A stretch of DNA of 64,000 nt from Mycobacterium sp. E1214 (GTDB taxonomy: Bacteria; Actinomycetota; Actinomycetes; Mycobacteriales; Mycobacteriaceae): assembly GCF_001666755.1 (NCBI RefSeq), contig NZ_LZJC01000090.1:47057-111056 (forward strand), given 5' to 3'. A model generated the notes under the pieces. That model did no database searches, was not told the origin of the DNA, and saw only the letters and a program-made list of their open reading frames with translations. The position numbers were made by a program, and so were the translations under genes. Of the stretch, positions 39,408-47,739 are shown one piece after another (the first letter of the stretch is position 1; each line of letters begins with the position of its first letter).

Positions 39408-40130
39408 TTACAGCGACAGCGCCGGCCCTTCCCCGGCGCCGCCGCGGGTGTCGATGACGCGCTGGGCGATGTCGACCAGTTTGGTCTGGTTCTCCTGCGA
39501 CAGCATGCGCAGCAGCTCGAATGCGCGGACCTCGTCGACGGCGAAGCGTTCCATGATGATGCCCTTGGCCTGACCGATGCGGTCGCGGGTGGTCACCGCC
39601 GACTGCAGCTGCTCACCGTGGCGCGCCGCCAGGATCGCGGCGGCCGCGTGCGCGGCCAGCACGGTCCCGATGGTCTCGGCGTCGGCGTCCCACACGCCGG
39701 CCTCGAAACTGAAAAGGTTCAGCGCGCCGGCGGTCCGTTCCGCCGTGTACAGCTTCAACGACAGGCTGCTCAGCACGCCATGTTCCACGGCGGCCGGCGC
39801 GTACCGGGGCCAGCGGGTTTCTTCGCGCAGATCGTCGGTGCGGACCAGTGTCTCGTGCAGGGCCGCCTGCGCGCAGGGGCCCTCACCGAATTCGTGCTGC
39901 AACGCGTCCAGCTTCGCCACCAGGCTGTCGGTGTCGGCCAGCGATTCGAATTCCCCGCCCCGCTTCACCAACAGCACGCCCGCCACCGCGGCCCGCGGAA
40001 TCAGCTCCACCGCCGTGGCGGTGACGTCGGAGAGGATCTGCTCCAGTCGGCGGGGCGCGGCGATCTCCCGCGAGAGCTCGGCCATGCGCCTGGCCAGCGC
40101 GTGCCTCGAACCCGGATCGGACGGCTCCAT
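39408..40130 (-). CDS. GAF-ANTAR regulator (RNA-binding antiterminator type)
   Basis: A 240-residue two-domain protein. A GAF-like sensor covers about residues 20-165 (VTATAVELIPRAAVAGVLLV, GEGPCAQAALHETLVRTDDL) and an ANTAR domain ends it (IGQAKGIIMERFAVDEVRAFELLRML, given in parts: QAKGIIMERF and AFELLRMLSQ). ANTAR proteins bind paired hairpins in RNA and prevent termination. The frame is open to 40223; ATG 40130 fits the fold, and ATG 40160 is an alternative. It is divergent from the Mn-catalase gene. No such gene is at this place in the M. tuberculosis order. Confidence 0.82.
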   Translation of the reverse strand: MEPSDPGSRHALARRMAELSREIAAPRRLEQILSDVTATAVELIPRAAVAGVLLVKRGGEFESLADTDSLVAKLDALQHEFGEGPCAQAALHETLVRTDDLREETRWPRYAPAAVEHGVLSSLSLKLYTAERTAGALNLFSFEAGVWDADAETIGTVLAAHAAAAILAARHGEQLQSAVTTRDRIGQAKGIIMERFAVDEVRAFELLRMLSQENQTKLVDIAQRVIDTRGGAGEGPALSL

Positions 40131-40224
40131 AGACCGGATTGTGCACGATGTCCTCCCCATGCGTAACTTGGGCTCTTCGCTCGCGCCGGTCGCCGCACCG
40201 CTCGGGCATTTGCTGACGGGCACC

Positions 40225-40249
40225 GTTTGTCCGGTTAGCCCGCGGGTAC
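40225..40249 (+). promoter_or_regulatory. SigF promoter of the Mn-catalase gene
   Basis: GTTT (40225-40228), 15 bp, GGGTAC (40244-40249) fits the mycobacterial SigF consensus GTTT-N15-17-GGGTA. The expected start near 40256 gives a leader of about 37 bases with GGGAGG before the GTG. Confidence 0.75.
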
Positions 40250-40292
40250 CCGCCGTCGAGCACCACCTTTCCTACAGCCCTGGGAGGCTCCC

Positions 40293-41189
40293 GTGTTCGT
40301 GCACAACAAAGACCTTCAATTCGAGGTACGGGTCGACCGGCCCGACCCGCGATTCGCATCTCTGCTGATGGAACAGTTCGGCGGCGCCAATGGGGAACTC
40401 ACCGCGGCGTTGCAGTACTTCACCCAGGCTTTCGTGCTGCGCCAGAAAAACCCGAAGCTCTACGACCTGTTCATGGACATCGCCACCGAGGAGCTGAGCC
40501 ACCTCGAGATGGTCGGGTCGATGATCACCATGTTGCTCGACGGGCTCAACGACGACCTCAAGATCGCGAACCAGCGGTGCGATTGGATGCCGGCAGTTGC
40601 CAGCGCGAACGGCCGCGACTCGATCATCGATCAGGTCGCCGTCAACCCGCTGTTCCTCGTGCTGAGCGGCGGCGGGCCGGACGTGAAGGATTCCGCGGGC
40701 AACAACTGGACCGGCGCCTACATCGACGCCAACGGCGACCCGACGGTGGATCTGCGCAACAACGTGGCCGCGGAGTCCCGCGCGAAGGTCGTCTACGAGT
40801 ACCTCAAGCAGTTCACCGACGACCCGGGTTGCCAGGACACCCTGACGTTCCTGATGACGCGCGAGGTCGCGCACTACCAGCAGTTCACCGCGGCGCTCAA
40901 CGAGTTGCCGGTCAACTTCCCGCCGGGCCAGCTGCCCGGCGACCCCCGCTTCCAGAACGTGGCGTTCAACATGTCCAACGGGGGCGGCGAGTCGGTCCGC
41001 GGCCCGTGGAACGAGGGCCAGGGTCCGTGGCCGGAGGGCATCGAGTGGGAGTACGTGGAAAAGCCCGAGCAGCAATGGCTGGGCGGCTCCACGCGGCGGA
41101 ACAAGGGTGCCGAGCTCAACCCGAACGGGTCGCCGGCCGTCGAGGCCGAGAAGCCGTTCACCCACGAACAGCACACCGCCACAAGCTGA
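40293..41189 (+). CDS. manganese (non-heme) catalase
   Basis: A 298-residue di-manganese catalase that breaks down hydrogen peroxide without heme. Ligand motifs are visible: E35 (GANGELTAAL), E67-x2-H70 (ATEELSHLEM), a glutamate in AAESRAKVVYEYL and E-x2-H in TREVAHYQQF. The C-terminal third is a polar tail. GTG start with GGGAGG five bases upstream. It has its own SigF-type promoter and a strong terminator, so it is probably monocistronic and induced in stationary phase or stress. Confidence 0.93.
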   Translation: MFVHNKDLQFEVRVDRPDPRFASLLMEQFGGANGELTAALQYFTQAFVLRQKNPKLYDLFMDIATEELSHLEMVGSMITMLLDGLNDDLKIANQRCDWMPAVASANGRDSIIDQVAVNPLFLVLSGGGPDVKDSAGNNWTGAYIDANGDPTVDLRNNVAAESRAKVVYEYLKQFTDDPGCQDTLTFLMTREVAHYQQFTAALNELPVNFPPGQLPGDPRFQNVAFNMSNGGGESVRGPWNEGQGPWPEGIEWEYVEKPEQQWLGGSTRRNKGAELNPNGSPAVEAEKPFTHEQHTATS

Positions 41190-41207
41190 TCCGTCTTTGA
41201 GCGGCGA

Positions 41208-41245
41208 AAAGGCCGGGCACCGCGCGGTTGCGGTGCCCGGCCTTT
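41208..41245. terminator. bidirectional intrinsic terminator
   Basis: AAAGGCCGGGCACCGC pairs perfectly with GCGGTGCCCGGCCTTT over 16 bp, loop GCGGTT, with an A-run on one side and T-run on the other. It separates the convergent Mn-catalase and hemerythrin genes and can serve both. Confidence 0.9.
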
Positions 41246-41267
41246 GCCGCGGTTTGCCGCGGTTTTC

Positions 41268-41846
41268 CTACTTGATCTGCGGGTCGGGCGGGTTGTCCTC
41301 GGCGCGGCCGGTCAGCGCGTCACGCACATGGTCGACGACCGCGGCGCCCATTCCCATCGTCTTGAGCACGGCGGGGTTGGGTGGGGTGTCCGGGTGGGGT
41401 CGGGTCGGCGCGATCTTCTTGGCCTGCTCCAGCTTTGCGCCGATCTTCTCCAGCTCCTCGCGGTCGATGGCCGTCTCCACCTGCGGCCACACCACGTCCT
41501 GCTCGTAGGCGATGTGTTCGCGGCCGAGCTTGATGAACTCCCGCAACGCCTCGTGGTAGTCGGCATCGCCCGGGTGCGAGTCCTCGAGGCGCTGCAGCAG
41601 CTTCTTGCCGGCCTGCTCCTGCTCGATGGCCTTGTCCGCGAGGCCATCTCCGATCGCCTTGCGTACCGCCGGCCAGAAGAACTGCTCCTCGATGGCCTCG
41701 TGTTGCGACTCGGCGATGATCAGGTTGTTGACCATGGTCTCCAGGCCGCTCGCCTGAGCACCGGAACCCGTCGGGGCCCCGTCGAGCACCTCGAACATGC
41801 CGAGCACGCTCTTATGGTCGTGGCGGAGGAATGTCAATGCGTCCAT
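41268..41846 (-). CDS. hemerythrin HHE-domain protein
   Basis: A 192-residue four-helix di-iron protein with H-D-H (FLRHDHKSVL), ESQHEAIEEQFFWP and REHIAYEQDVVWP, the usual histidine and acidic ligands. Such proteins bind oxygen or take part in nitric oxide or peroxide responses. The frame is open to 42200, but ATG 41846 with GGAAGG upstream starts the domain. A perfect SigF-type promoter lies 45-70 bp upstream. The C-terminal 50 residues are proline and aspartate rich. It is absent from the same place in M. tuberculosis. Confidence 0.9.
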   Translation of the reverse strand: MDALTFLRHDHKSVLGMFEVLDGAPTGSGAQASGLETMVNNLIIAESQHEAIEEQFFWPAVRKAIGDGLADKAIEQEQAGKKLLQRLEDSHPGDADYHEALREFIKLGREHIAYEQDVVWPQVETAIDREELEKIGAKLEQAKKIAPTRPHPDTPPNPAVLKTMGMGAAVVDHVRDALTGRAEDNPPDPQIK

Positions 41847-41890
41847 AGTTGTGCCTTCCAGTTGGGCTGAAACTCGAAGTGGCCTGCGGG

Positions 41891-41915
41891 ATACCCGGGC
41901 GGTCGGCTCCGAAAC
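41891..41915 (-). promoter_or_regulatory. SigF promoter of the hemerythrin gene
   Basis: On the minus strand GTTT (41915-41912), 15 bp, GGGTAT (41896-41891) is a full match to the SigF consensus. It falls between the fgd2 stop and the hemerythrin start, predicting a start near 41884. Confidence 0.77.
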
Positions 41916-41956
41916 AAGCAAGCCCCGGGACGGGCCCGGAACCATGCCACCGCCGC

Positions 41957-43057
41957 TCAGTGCAGCTTGGGCAGCACGCTGGTGCGGTAGAACTCGATGG
42001 CCGACAACGGATCGCCTTGCGGAAAGTGCAGAAACGGTGTCGCGCCCGCGTCGAGCACCCGTTGCACCGCGGCGACATGGACGGCGGGGTCGGTCCCGAC
42101 GGTCCAGTTGCTCAAGACCTTGTCGACGGGGTTGGCCTCGGCGGCGCGCTGGATCTCGACCGGGTTCGGCTGATCCACCGCCCCGGCGGTGAACCGCCAC
42201 AGGGCCGCGGCGCGCCCCGCCTCGTCGCGGTTACCGACGACCGCGAACATCTCCGCGCGCTTGCCCAGCGTGGCGGGGTCGCGGCCGGCGGCCTGGGCAC
42301 CGGCGGCGAACGCCGCCAACAACTTTGGATCGGCGATATCGCGCGCCTGGCTGATCCACCCGTCGCCGTACTGCCCGGCCAGCCGCGCGCTCTTGGGACC
42401 ACCCGCGGCGACGAAGATCGCTGGGGGTGTCGGCGGCACGTCGTAAAGCTTGAGCGCATTGGTCTGAAAGTAGCGCCCGGAGAACGAGATCCGTTGGCCG
42501 CTCCACAGCTGCCGGATCAGGTCGATGGCCTCGACCAGCCGGTCGTGCCGTTCCCGGTAATTGCCGAACGTGTTGGTGGTGGCCTGCTCGTTGAGTCGTT
42601 CCCCGGTGCCGAGCCCGAGGAAGACCCGGCCCGGGCTCAACAGGGCCAGGGACGCGAAAGCCTGTGCCACCGTGGCGGGGTGATAACGGTAGATCGGACA
42701 CGTCACGCCCGTCCCGAAGGAGAGCCGGCTGGTGCCGTTGCCGACGAGGGCCAGCGTCAGCCACGGGAACATCGCGTGGCCCTCGTTGTCCTGCCACGGC
42801 TGGATGTGGTCGCTGGCCCAGGCGTACTGGAATCCGGCTTGTTCGGCGGCTTTTGCCTGGGCCAGGAGTTGATCAGTGCGGAACTGTTCGTGGGAGAGCG
42901 TCAGGCCGACGCCCGGGTGCGCTGGGGGCGCTGGGGGACTGGCTGGGGCGCCACCGTGGCCGCCCCCCGAATGGCAGCCGGCCGAGAGCCCGGCGGCGCC
43001 GAGGGCCCCCACGCCCGCGGTCACTCGCCCGAACGTGCGCCGCGAGATGCCGGTCAT
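41957..43057 (-). CDS. fgd2: F420-dependent hydroxymycolate dehydrogenase-type lipoprotein
   Basis: A 366-residue LLM-fold F420 enzyme. The start MTGISRRTFGR is a twin-arginine signal and LSAGC ends at Cys28, so it is a Tat-exported lipoprotein. The core shows FQYAWASDHIQPWQDNEGH, GTGVTCPIYRYHPATVAQAF and GRVFLGLGTGERLNE. It corresponds to M. tuberculosis Rv0132c, described as converting hydroxymycolic to ketomycolic acids (fHMAD). The frame is open to 43177; ATG 43057 begins the signal. It is divergent from the GNAT gene with a 64-bp spacer. Confidence 0.92.
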   Translation of the reverse strand: MTGISRRTFGRVTAGVGALGAAGLSAGCHSGGGHGGAPASPPAPPAHPGVGLTLSHEQFRTDQLLAQAKAAEQAGFQYAWASDHIQPWQDNEGHAMFPWLTLALVGNGTSRLSFGTGVTCPIYRYHPATVAQAFASLALLSPGRVFLGLGTGERLNEQATTNTFGNYRERHDRLVEAIDLIRQLWSGQRISFSGRYFQTNALKLYDVPPTPPAIFVAAGGPKSARLAGQYGDGWISQARDIADPKLLAAFAAGAQAAGRDPATLGKRAEMFAVVGNRDEAGRAAALWRFTAGAVDQPNPVEIQRAAEANPVDKVLSNWTVGTDPAVHVAAVQRVLDAGATPFLHFPQGDPLSAIEFYRTSVLPKLH

Positions 43058-43121
43058 CCGGCAGTAATACCCGCGGCCCCGCCGACGACACCCGGCGGCA
43101 GCGGCCACTAGGCTCGTGCAG

Positions 43122-43727
43122 ATGGCTGCACAGGCGCGCCCGGCGCGCAAGGGTGAAGTGCGTGCGTTGTCGAGCACGTTGGCCAGGGCCTTTTACGACG
43201 ACCCCGTCATGATGTGGTTGCTCCCGGACGCGCGGACCCGCACGGCGAACCTGCGCCGGTTGTTCGCGACGATGACCCGGCACCACCACCTGGCGCGCGG
43301 CGGCGTCGAGGTGGCCTGCGCGGGGCCCGCCATCGGCGCGGCGTCGCTGTGGGATCCGCCGAACCAGTGGCAGGAGTCCACCCTGGCGCAACTGCTGATG
43401 ACGCCGACCTTCCTGCGGGTCTTCGGCGCGCAGTCGATGCGCGGGCGCGCGGTGCAGGACCTGATGAAACGCCTACATCCCGAGGAACCGCACTGGTACC
43501 TGGCCGTCATCGGCAGCGACCCGACGGTGCGCGGCCAGGGTTTCGGCCAGGCGCTGATGCGGTCGCGGCTGGATCGCTGCGACGCCGAATACAGCCCGGC
43601 CTACCTCGAGTCGAGCAAGGCCGAAAACGTCCCGTACTACCAGCGTTTCGGGTTCGCGGTGACCCGCGAGATCCCGCTACCCGACGGCGGCCCGAAGCTG
43701 TGGGCCATGTGGCGAGAACCGCGCTAG
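43122..43727 (+). CDS. GNAT family N-acetyltransferase
   Basis: A 201-residue acetyltransferase with the acetyl-CoA loop DPTVRGQGFGQALM and the C-terminal ENVPYYQRFGFAVT. It corresponds to M. tuberculosis Rv0133 (201 residues). Start ATG 43122 is preferred over GTG 43116 for that reason; TAGGCT seven bases before it suggests a leaderless message. The acceptor is unknown. Confidence 0.88.
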   Translation: MAAQARPARKGEVRALSSTLARAFYDDPVMMWLLPDARTRTANLRRLFATMTRHHHLARGGVEVACAGPAIGAASLWDPPNQWQESTLAQLLMTPTFLRVFGAQSMRGRAVQDLMKRLHPEEPHWYLAVIGSDPTVRGQGFGQALMRSRLDRCDAEYSPAYLESSKAENVPYYQRFGFAVTREIPLPDGGPKLWAMWREPR

Positions 43728-43728
43728 C

Positions 43729-43754
43729 GTTTAACGCCCTGATCGGGCGGGCAA
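43729..43754 (+). promoter_or_regulatory. weak SigF-like promoter before the DUF5709-like gene
   Basis: GTTT, 16 bp, GGGCAA (43749-43754) resembles the relaxed SigF form GTTT-N15-17-GGGYA. It begins just after the GNAT stop and ends 9 bp before the next ATG, so the leader would be very short. Confidence 0.33.
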
Positions 43755-43763
43755 CCGTGGGCC

Positions 43764-44147
43764 ATGAGCGATAACCCCCAGGCCGACGATCTGGTGGACC
43801 CCGCCGACTTCCCCGAGGAGGGCGGTCCGGGCGACACCCTGAACGCCAGCGAAGGCACCGACTCCGACGAGCTGCACAACGACGACGGCGACATCGTGGT
43901 CGACCCCCCGGAGCGCTGGAGCGAGGCGAATCGGTTCGGCGTGACGGCGCGCGAAGAGCGCGAGGGGGAGTCCTTGGACGCCCGGCTCGCGGAGGAGGAG
44001 CCGGACGTGTCCGAGGTGCCGGTCGAGGCGCTCGACGACGCGTCGAACGATTCGCTCGATGACGGCCCCCCGGGGCGCGCGCACCGCGGCCAGATCGACG
44101 GCGCGCCCGAGGACGGCGACTCGCTCTACGAGGTCGTCGACGAGTAG
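43764..44147 (+). CDS. acidic DUF5709-like protein
   Basis: A 127-residue, strongly acidic, hydrophilic protein (many Asp and Glu) with PERWSEANRFGVTAREEREGESLD in the middle (recognisable pieces: PERWSEANRFG and EEREGESLDARLAEEEPD). This layout matches the actinobacterial DUF5709 family of unknown function. It is likely cytoplasmic and largely disordered. It converges on the TetR gene with a 40-bp gap. Confidence 0.78.
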   Translation: MSDNPQADDLVDPADFPEEGGPGDTLNASEGTDSDELHNDDGDIVVDPPERWSEANRFGVTAREEREGESLDARLAEEEPDVSEVPVEALDDASNDSLDDGPPGRAHRGQIDGAPEDGDSLYEVVDE

Positions 44148-44187
44148 TTCAGTGCTCGGCTGTTTACTGCCCGGGCGCGGCGCGGCG

Positions 44188-44862
44188 TCAGGGGGTTGAG
44201 CGCCAACCCGCTATCCCGATGGCGATCATCCGCAGCTGCTTGACGGCCGTGCGGCGGATGTCCTCGAGCGCCTCGCCGCTCTGCGCGTCCTCGATGGCCT
44301 CTGCGATCAGGATCATCGCGTTGACGAACAGGCTCGCCAGCACGTTGAGGTCCTCGGTGGTCCACTCGTGCAGGCCGGGGAAGCGCGCGAGGTCGGTGGC
44401 CAACTCGGACGTGATCAGCCGAATCTCGGTGCGGATGGCGTAGCGCAACACCGACAGCCCGCTGTTGCGCTCGCGACCGATCAGCCGCCAGTGCTCGCGC
44501 CGCTGGGCGACGCTGGCCACCAGGATCTCGACTGACGACTCAATCACCCGGTTGGGATCCAGCCTGCCCGCCCGCGCATCCCGCAAGGTGTCGCGCAGGC
44601 TGCGGAACGACTCGTCGATCAGGACCAGCCCCAGCGCCTCCATCGACTCGAAGTGGCGGTAGAAGGCCGCCGGCACGATGCCGACCTCGCGGGTGACCTC
44701 ACGCAGGCTCAGGCTGGAAAAGCTGCGGTCCTGCAGCAACTTGAGGGCTGCGGCGATGATGGCCCGGCGCGTCGCCTCCTTGCGCTCCTCGCGCGACTGG
44801 CTTTCGCGAACACGCTCCCGGCCCGAGCTCCGCGCCCGTGAGCTAGGAGTACGGCTGTTCAC
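44188..44862 (-). CDS. TetR family regulator, probably of the desaturase operon
   Basis: A 224-residue regulator with an N-terminal helix-turn-helix (ATRRAIIAAALKLL, SLREVTREVGIVPAAFYRHF) and an all-helical ligand domain. It resembles DesT/FabR-like fatty-acid sensors that control desaturases, and it is divergent from a reductase-desaturase pair. Start is GTG 44862; an upstream in-frame region to 44916 overlaps the operators. Repeats consistent with binding sites lie in the 70-bp spacer. Confidence 0.88.
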   Translation of the reverse strand: MNSRTPSSRARSSGRERVRESQSREERKEATRRAIIAAALKLLQDRSFSSLSLREVTREVGIVPAAFYRHFESMEALGLVLIDESFRSLRDTLRDARAGRLDPNRVIESSVEILVASVAQRREHWRLIGRERNSGLSVLRYAIRTEIRLITSELATDLARFPGLHEWTTEDLNVLASLFVNAMILIAEAIEDAQSGEALEDIRRTAVKQLRMIAIGIAGWRSTP

Positions 44863-44870
44863 TATGTGAA
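44858..44870. promoter_or_regulatory. palindrome over the TetR start codon
   Basis: TTCAC-TAT-GTGAA is a perfect 5-bp-arm palindrome that includes the GTG start of the TetR gene. It could be a half of the divergent control region. It is not a CRP box because the arms are in the wrong order. Confidence 0.35.
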
Positions 44871-44883
44871 GCCTACCACAACG

Positions 44884-44906
44884 AGGCAGTAAACCCTTGA
44901 CTGCCT
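44884..44906. promoter_or_regulatory. candidate operator of the reductase-desaturase divergon
   Basis: AGGCAGT-N9-ACTGCCT is a perfect 7-bp inverted repeat centred 38 bp upstream of the reductase ATG and 33 bp from the TetR start. The left arm is part of GGCAGTAAAC, whose complement GTTTACTGCC recurs at 44162-44171 just after the TetR stop. Confidence 0.5.
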
Positions 44907-44932
44907 GGGCGATCACCGCGCACGGTGTACAT

Positions 44933-46027
44933 ATGTTTACTCAAACCACGCACACTCCGCGGCGCTCCCTCGCCCGGACCATTGGGCAGCGGGTGTTGGG
45001 TTCAGACCTCCTCGACCTGCTCACCGGACCGCACGGTGTCGACCGCTACACCGAGCTCGTCGCCCCGACGTGGACGCTCGGCGAGCCGCGCGCCAAGGTG
45101 GTGGCCGTGCGCCGCGCCACACCGCGCAGCGTCACGCTCACCCTGGCGCCGAACGCCGCCTTCCGGTCGCGCGGACCGGTCCAGGCCGGCCAGTACGTCA
45201 ACCTCACCGTCGACATCGACGGCCGCCGGCACTCCCGCTGCTACTCGCCGGCCAACGCCCAAGGCGCCGCCGATCTCGAACTCACCATCGGCCGCCACGA
45301 CGGCGGTCTGGTGTCGAACTACCTGTATGAGCACGCCCACCGCGGCATGGTGGTCGGGCTCACCGGTGTCGGCGGGGACTTCGTGCTGCCCGCGCAGCGC
45401 CCGCGCCGCATCCTGTTCGTCTCGGGCGGCAGCGGCATCACGCCCGTGCTGGCGATGCTGCGCACCCTGCTCGCCGAGGGGTATCGCGGCGAGCTGGCGT
45501 TCGTGCACTACGCGCGGACGCCCGAGGAGGCCTGCTACCGCGACGAGCTGGCCACGCTCGCCGGCGTGCGGGTCCTGCACGGCTACACGCGCTCGGCCGA
45601 CGGCGACCTGACCGGGCGCTTCGGGCCGGCGCACCTGGCCGCCGCGCTGCCGTCGCCCGATGCGGTGTTCGTCTGCGGCCCAACGCCTCTGGTCGACGCC
45701 GCCCGGGCGGTATGCGACAACGTCTACACCGAAAGCTTCGTGCCGCCGACCTTCGAGCCGCCGGCCAACCCGACGGGCGGGCGAGTCACCTTCTCCGACA
45801 GCGGGATCGACGTGATCGACGACGGCCGCCCCCTGCTGGAACAGGCCGAGGCCGCGGGCCTGACACCCGAGAACGGCTGCCGGATGGGCATCTGCCACAC
45901 CTGCACGCGCCGCAAGACCGCGGGCACGGTGCGCAACCTGATCAGCGGCGCCGTCTCCACCGCCCCCGACGAGGACGTGCAGATCTGCGTATCCGTCCCG
46001 GTCGGCGACGTCGACCTATCGCTGTAA
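44933..46027 (+). CDS. ferredoxin-NAD(P)H reductase-type electron donor for desaturase
   Basis: A 364-residue fusion: an FAD-binding reductase domain (RHSRCYSPANAQ, GLVSNYLYEHAHRG), an NAD(P)-binding domain (ILFVSGGSGITPVLAMLRTLL, FVCGPTPLVDAA) and a C-terminal plant-type 2Fe-2S domain with C316, C321, C324 and C352. It resembles the Rv3230c-type partner of DesA3 and would pass electrons from NADPH to the desaturase encoded 24 bp downstream. The frame extends upstream to 44897 with TTG; ATG 44933 is chosen. No strong ribosome site is visible. Confidence 0.9.
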   Translation: MFTQTTHTPRRSLARTIGQRVLGSDLLDLLTGPHGVDRYTELVAPTWTLGEPRAKVVAVRRATPRSVTLTLAPNAAFRSRGPVQAGQYVNLTVDIDGRRHSRCYSPANAQGAADLELTIGRHDGGLVSNYLYEHAHRGMVVGLTGVGGDFVLPAQRPRRILFVSGGSGITPVLAMLRTLLAEGYRGELAFVHYARTPEEACYRDELATLAGVRVLHGYTRSADGDLTGRFGPAHLAAALPSPDAVFVCGPTPLVDAARAVCDNVYTESFVPPTFEPPANPTGGRVTFSDSGIDVIDDGRPLLEQAEAAGLTPENGCRMGICHTCTRRKTAGTVRNLISGAVSTAPDEDVQICVSVPVGDVDLSL

Positions 46028-46051
46028 CCAACGCTTAGAAAGGGAAACATC

Positions 46052-47158
46052 ATGTCGCAGAACAAGATCGCCCTTACCCCCGAGCAGGCCGACGCCTTCG
46101 GCCGCGAACTCGACGCCATCAGGGAACGCATCATGGCCGAGCTCGGCGAAGAGGATGCCGACTACATCCGTCGGGTCATCAAGATCCAGCGGGGGCTGGA
46201 GGTGGGCGGCCGGATGCTGCTCTTCCTGCCGCCCGCCTGGCTGGCGGGCACCGCGATGCTGGGCGTGGCCAAGATCCTCGACAACATGGAGATCGGCCAC
46301 AACATCATGCACGGCCAGTACGACTGGATGCGCGACCCCACGATCTCGGGCCGCACCTTCGAATGGGACACCGCCTGCCCGGCCGACCAGTGGCGACACT
46401 CGCACAACTACATGCACCACACCCACACCAACATCGTCGGGATGGACCGCGACATCGGCTACGGCATCTTGCGGATGAGCGAGGACCAGCCCTGGGAGCC
46501 GTATTTTCTCGGCAACCCCCTCTACGCGTTCCTCCTGATGGTGCTGTTCCAGTACGGCGTCGCGCTGCACGAACTCGAAACCGAGCGGATCCGCGCCGGC
46601 GAGATCCGGCTGGAGGACAAGCGTGAGGTGCTGCGCGAGATCTGGAAGAAGACTCGTCGGCAGACGCTCAAGGACTACGTGGCCTTCCCGCTGCTGGCCG
46701 GGCCGTTCGCCCCGTTCGTCTTCACCGGCAACCTGACCGCCAACCTGATGCGCAACGTGTGGTCGTACATGATCATCTTCTGCGGCCACTTCCCGGACGG
46801 TACACAGGAATTCACCGTCGAGGAGACCAAGGACGAGTCGCGGGGCATGTGGTATTTCCGCCAGGTGCTCGGCTCGGCCAACCTCACCGGCGGCAAGCTG
46901 TTCCACCTGCTCTCCGGCAACCTGTCCCACCAGATCGAACACCACCTGTTCCCGGACATGCCGGCCCGCCGGTACGCCCAGATCGCGCCCCAGGTGCAGG
47001 AGGTCTGCGAGCGCTACGGGATTCCCTACAACAAGGGCCCGTTGCTGCGGCAGTTCGGCACCGTCGTGCGCAAGATCGTCCGCCTCACCGTGCCGGATCA
47101 GGTGTTGCGGGTGGTGGCGCCGGACAAGCCCGCCGAGCGGGATCTCGTCGCCGCCTGA
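46052..47158 (+). CDS. membrane fatty acid desaturase (DesA3-like)
   Basis: A 368-residue acyl desaturase with three histidine boxes: H83-x3-H87 (HNIMH), H118-x3-H122-H123 (HNYMHH) and QIEHH (H297, H298). Hydrophobic stretches (MLLFLPPAWLAGTAML, NPLYAFLLMVLFQYGV, FPLLAGPFAPFVF) place it in the membrane. It probably introduces a delta-9 double bond into stearoyl-CoA, with electrons from the upstream reductase. RBS AAAGGGAAA precedes the ATG. A TetR regulator is encoded divergently. Confidence 0.92.
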   Translation: MSQNKIALTPEQADAFGRELDAIRERIMAELGEEDADYIRRVIKIQRGLEVGGRMLLFLPPAWLAGTAMLGVAKILDNMEIGHNIMHGQYDWMRDPTISGRTFEWDTACPADQWRHSHNYMHHTHTNIVGMDRDIGYGILRMSEDQPWEPYFLGNPLYAFLLMVLFQYGVALHELETERIRAGEIRLEDKREVLREIWKKTRRQTLKDYVAFPLLAGPFAPFVFTGNLTANLMRNVWSYMIIFCGHFPDGTQEFTVEETKDESRGMWYFRQVLGSANLTGGKLFHLLSGNLSHQIEHHLFPDMPARRYAQIAPQVQEVCERYGIPYNKGPLLRQFGTVVRKIVRLTVPDQVLRVVAPDKPAERDLVAA

Positions 47159-47214
47159 CCCCGGTGTCGCCCCGCCCGTGGGCCGCGGATCGACGCGGTC
47201 CCGGGCGGGGCACA

Positions 47215-47739
47215 ATGGCGGGCGTGGAGTGGACCGGCGCCCGTTACGCGGATACCCCGACGGTGGAAGCCTCGACGTGGATCGACGCGGACCCCGCCCG
47301 GGTGTGGAGCTTGGTCGCCGACATCAACCTGATGCCGAGCCTGAGCAACGAGTTGCAGTCGGTGCAGTGGGCCGAGGGCGCCGACGGGCCGCGGGTGGGC
47401 GCGCGGTTCGTGGGGCACAACCAACACGACGCGTTCGGGGTGTGGAGCACCACCTCGCAGATCTTTGCCTGCGAGCGGCAGCGCGAATTCGGCTGGGTGG
47501 TGGGCGATCCGGAGCGCCCGTCGGCGACCTGGCGCTTCAGGCTGACGCCGCGTGACGGGGGCACCGCCCTGAACTACTGGATGCAGATGGGGCCCGGGCG
47601 GTCGGGCTTGTCGGTGGCGATCGATTCGATGCCCGACAAGGAACAGAAGATCGTCTTTGTGCGGATGCGCGAATTCGAGGCCGCGATCGACAAGACCCTG
47701 GCGGCAATCAAACGGCTGGCCGAGCACGGAGTGCGCTGA
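47215..47739 (+). CDS. SRPBCC (polyketide cyclase/START-like) protein
   Basis: A 174-residue helix-grip protein: VEASTWIDADPARVWSLVADI start, GARFVGHNQHDAFG, TTSQIFACERQREFGWVVGD and a long C-terminal helix. The fold binds hydrophobic ligands; a specific role is not evident. Its TGA overlaps the next ATG by one base (TGATG), so it is coupled to the LLM gene. The long frame from 46759 is shadow of the desaturase. Confidence 0.8.
   Translation: MAGVEWTGARYADTPTVEASTWIDADPARVWSLVADINLMPSLSNELQSVQWAEGADGPRVGARFVGHNQHDAFGVWSTTSQIFACERQREFGWVVGDPERPSATWRFRLTPRDGGTALNYWMQMGPGRSGLSVAIDSMPDKEQKIVFVRMREFEAAIDKTLAAIKRLAEHGVR

Noticed and set aside
44858..44870. Possible CRP box before the reductase-desaturase operon
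   Set aside because: Arms read TTCAC-N3-GTGAA, the reverse of TGTGA-N6-TCACA and with wrong spacing.
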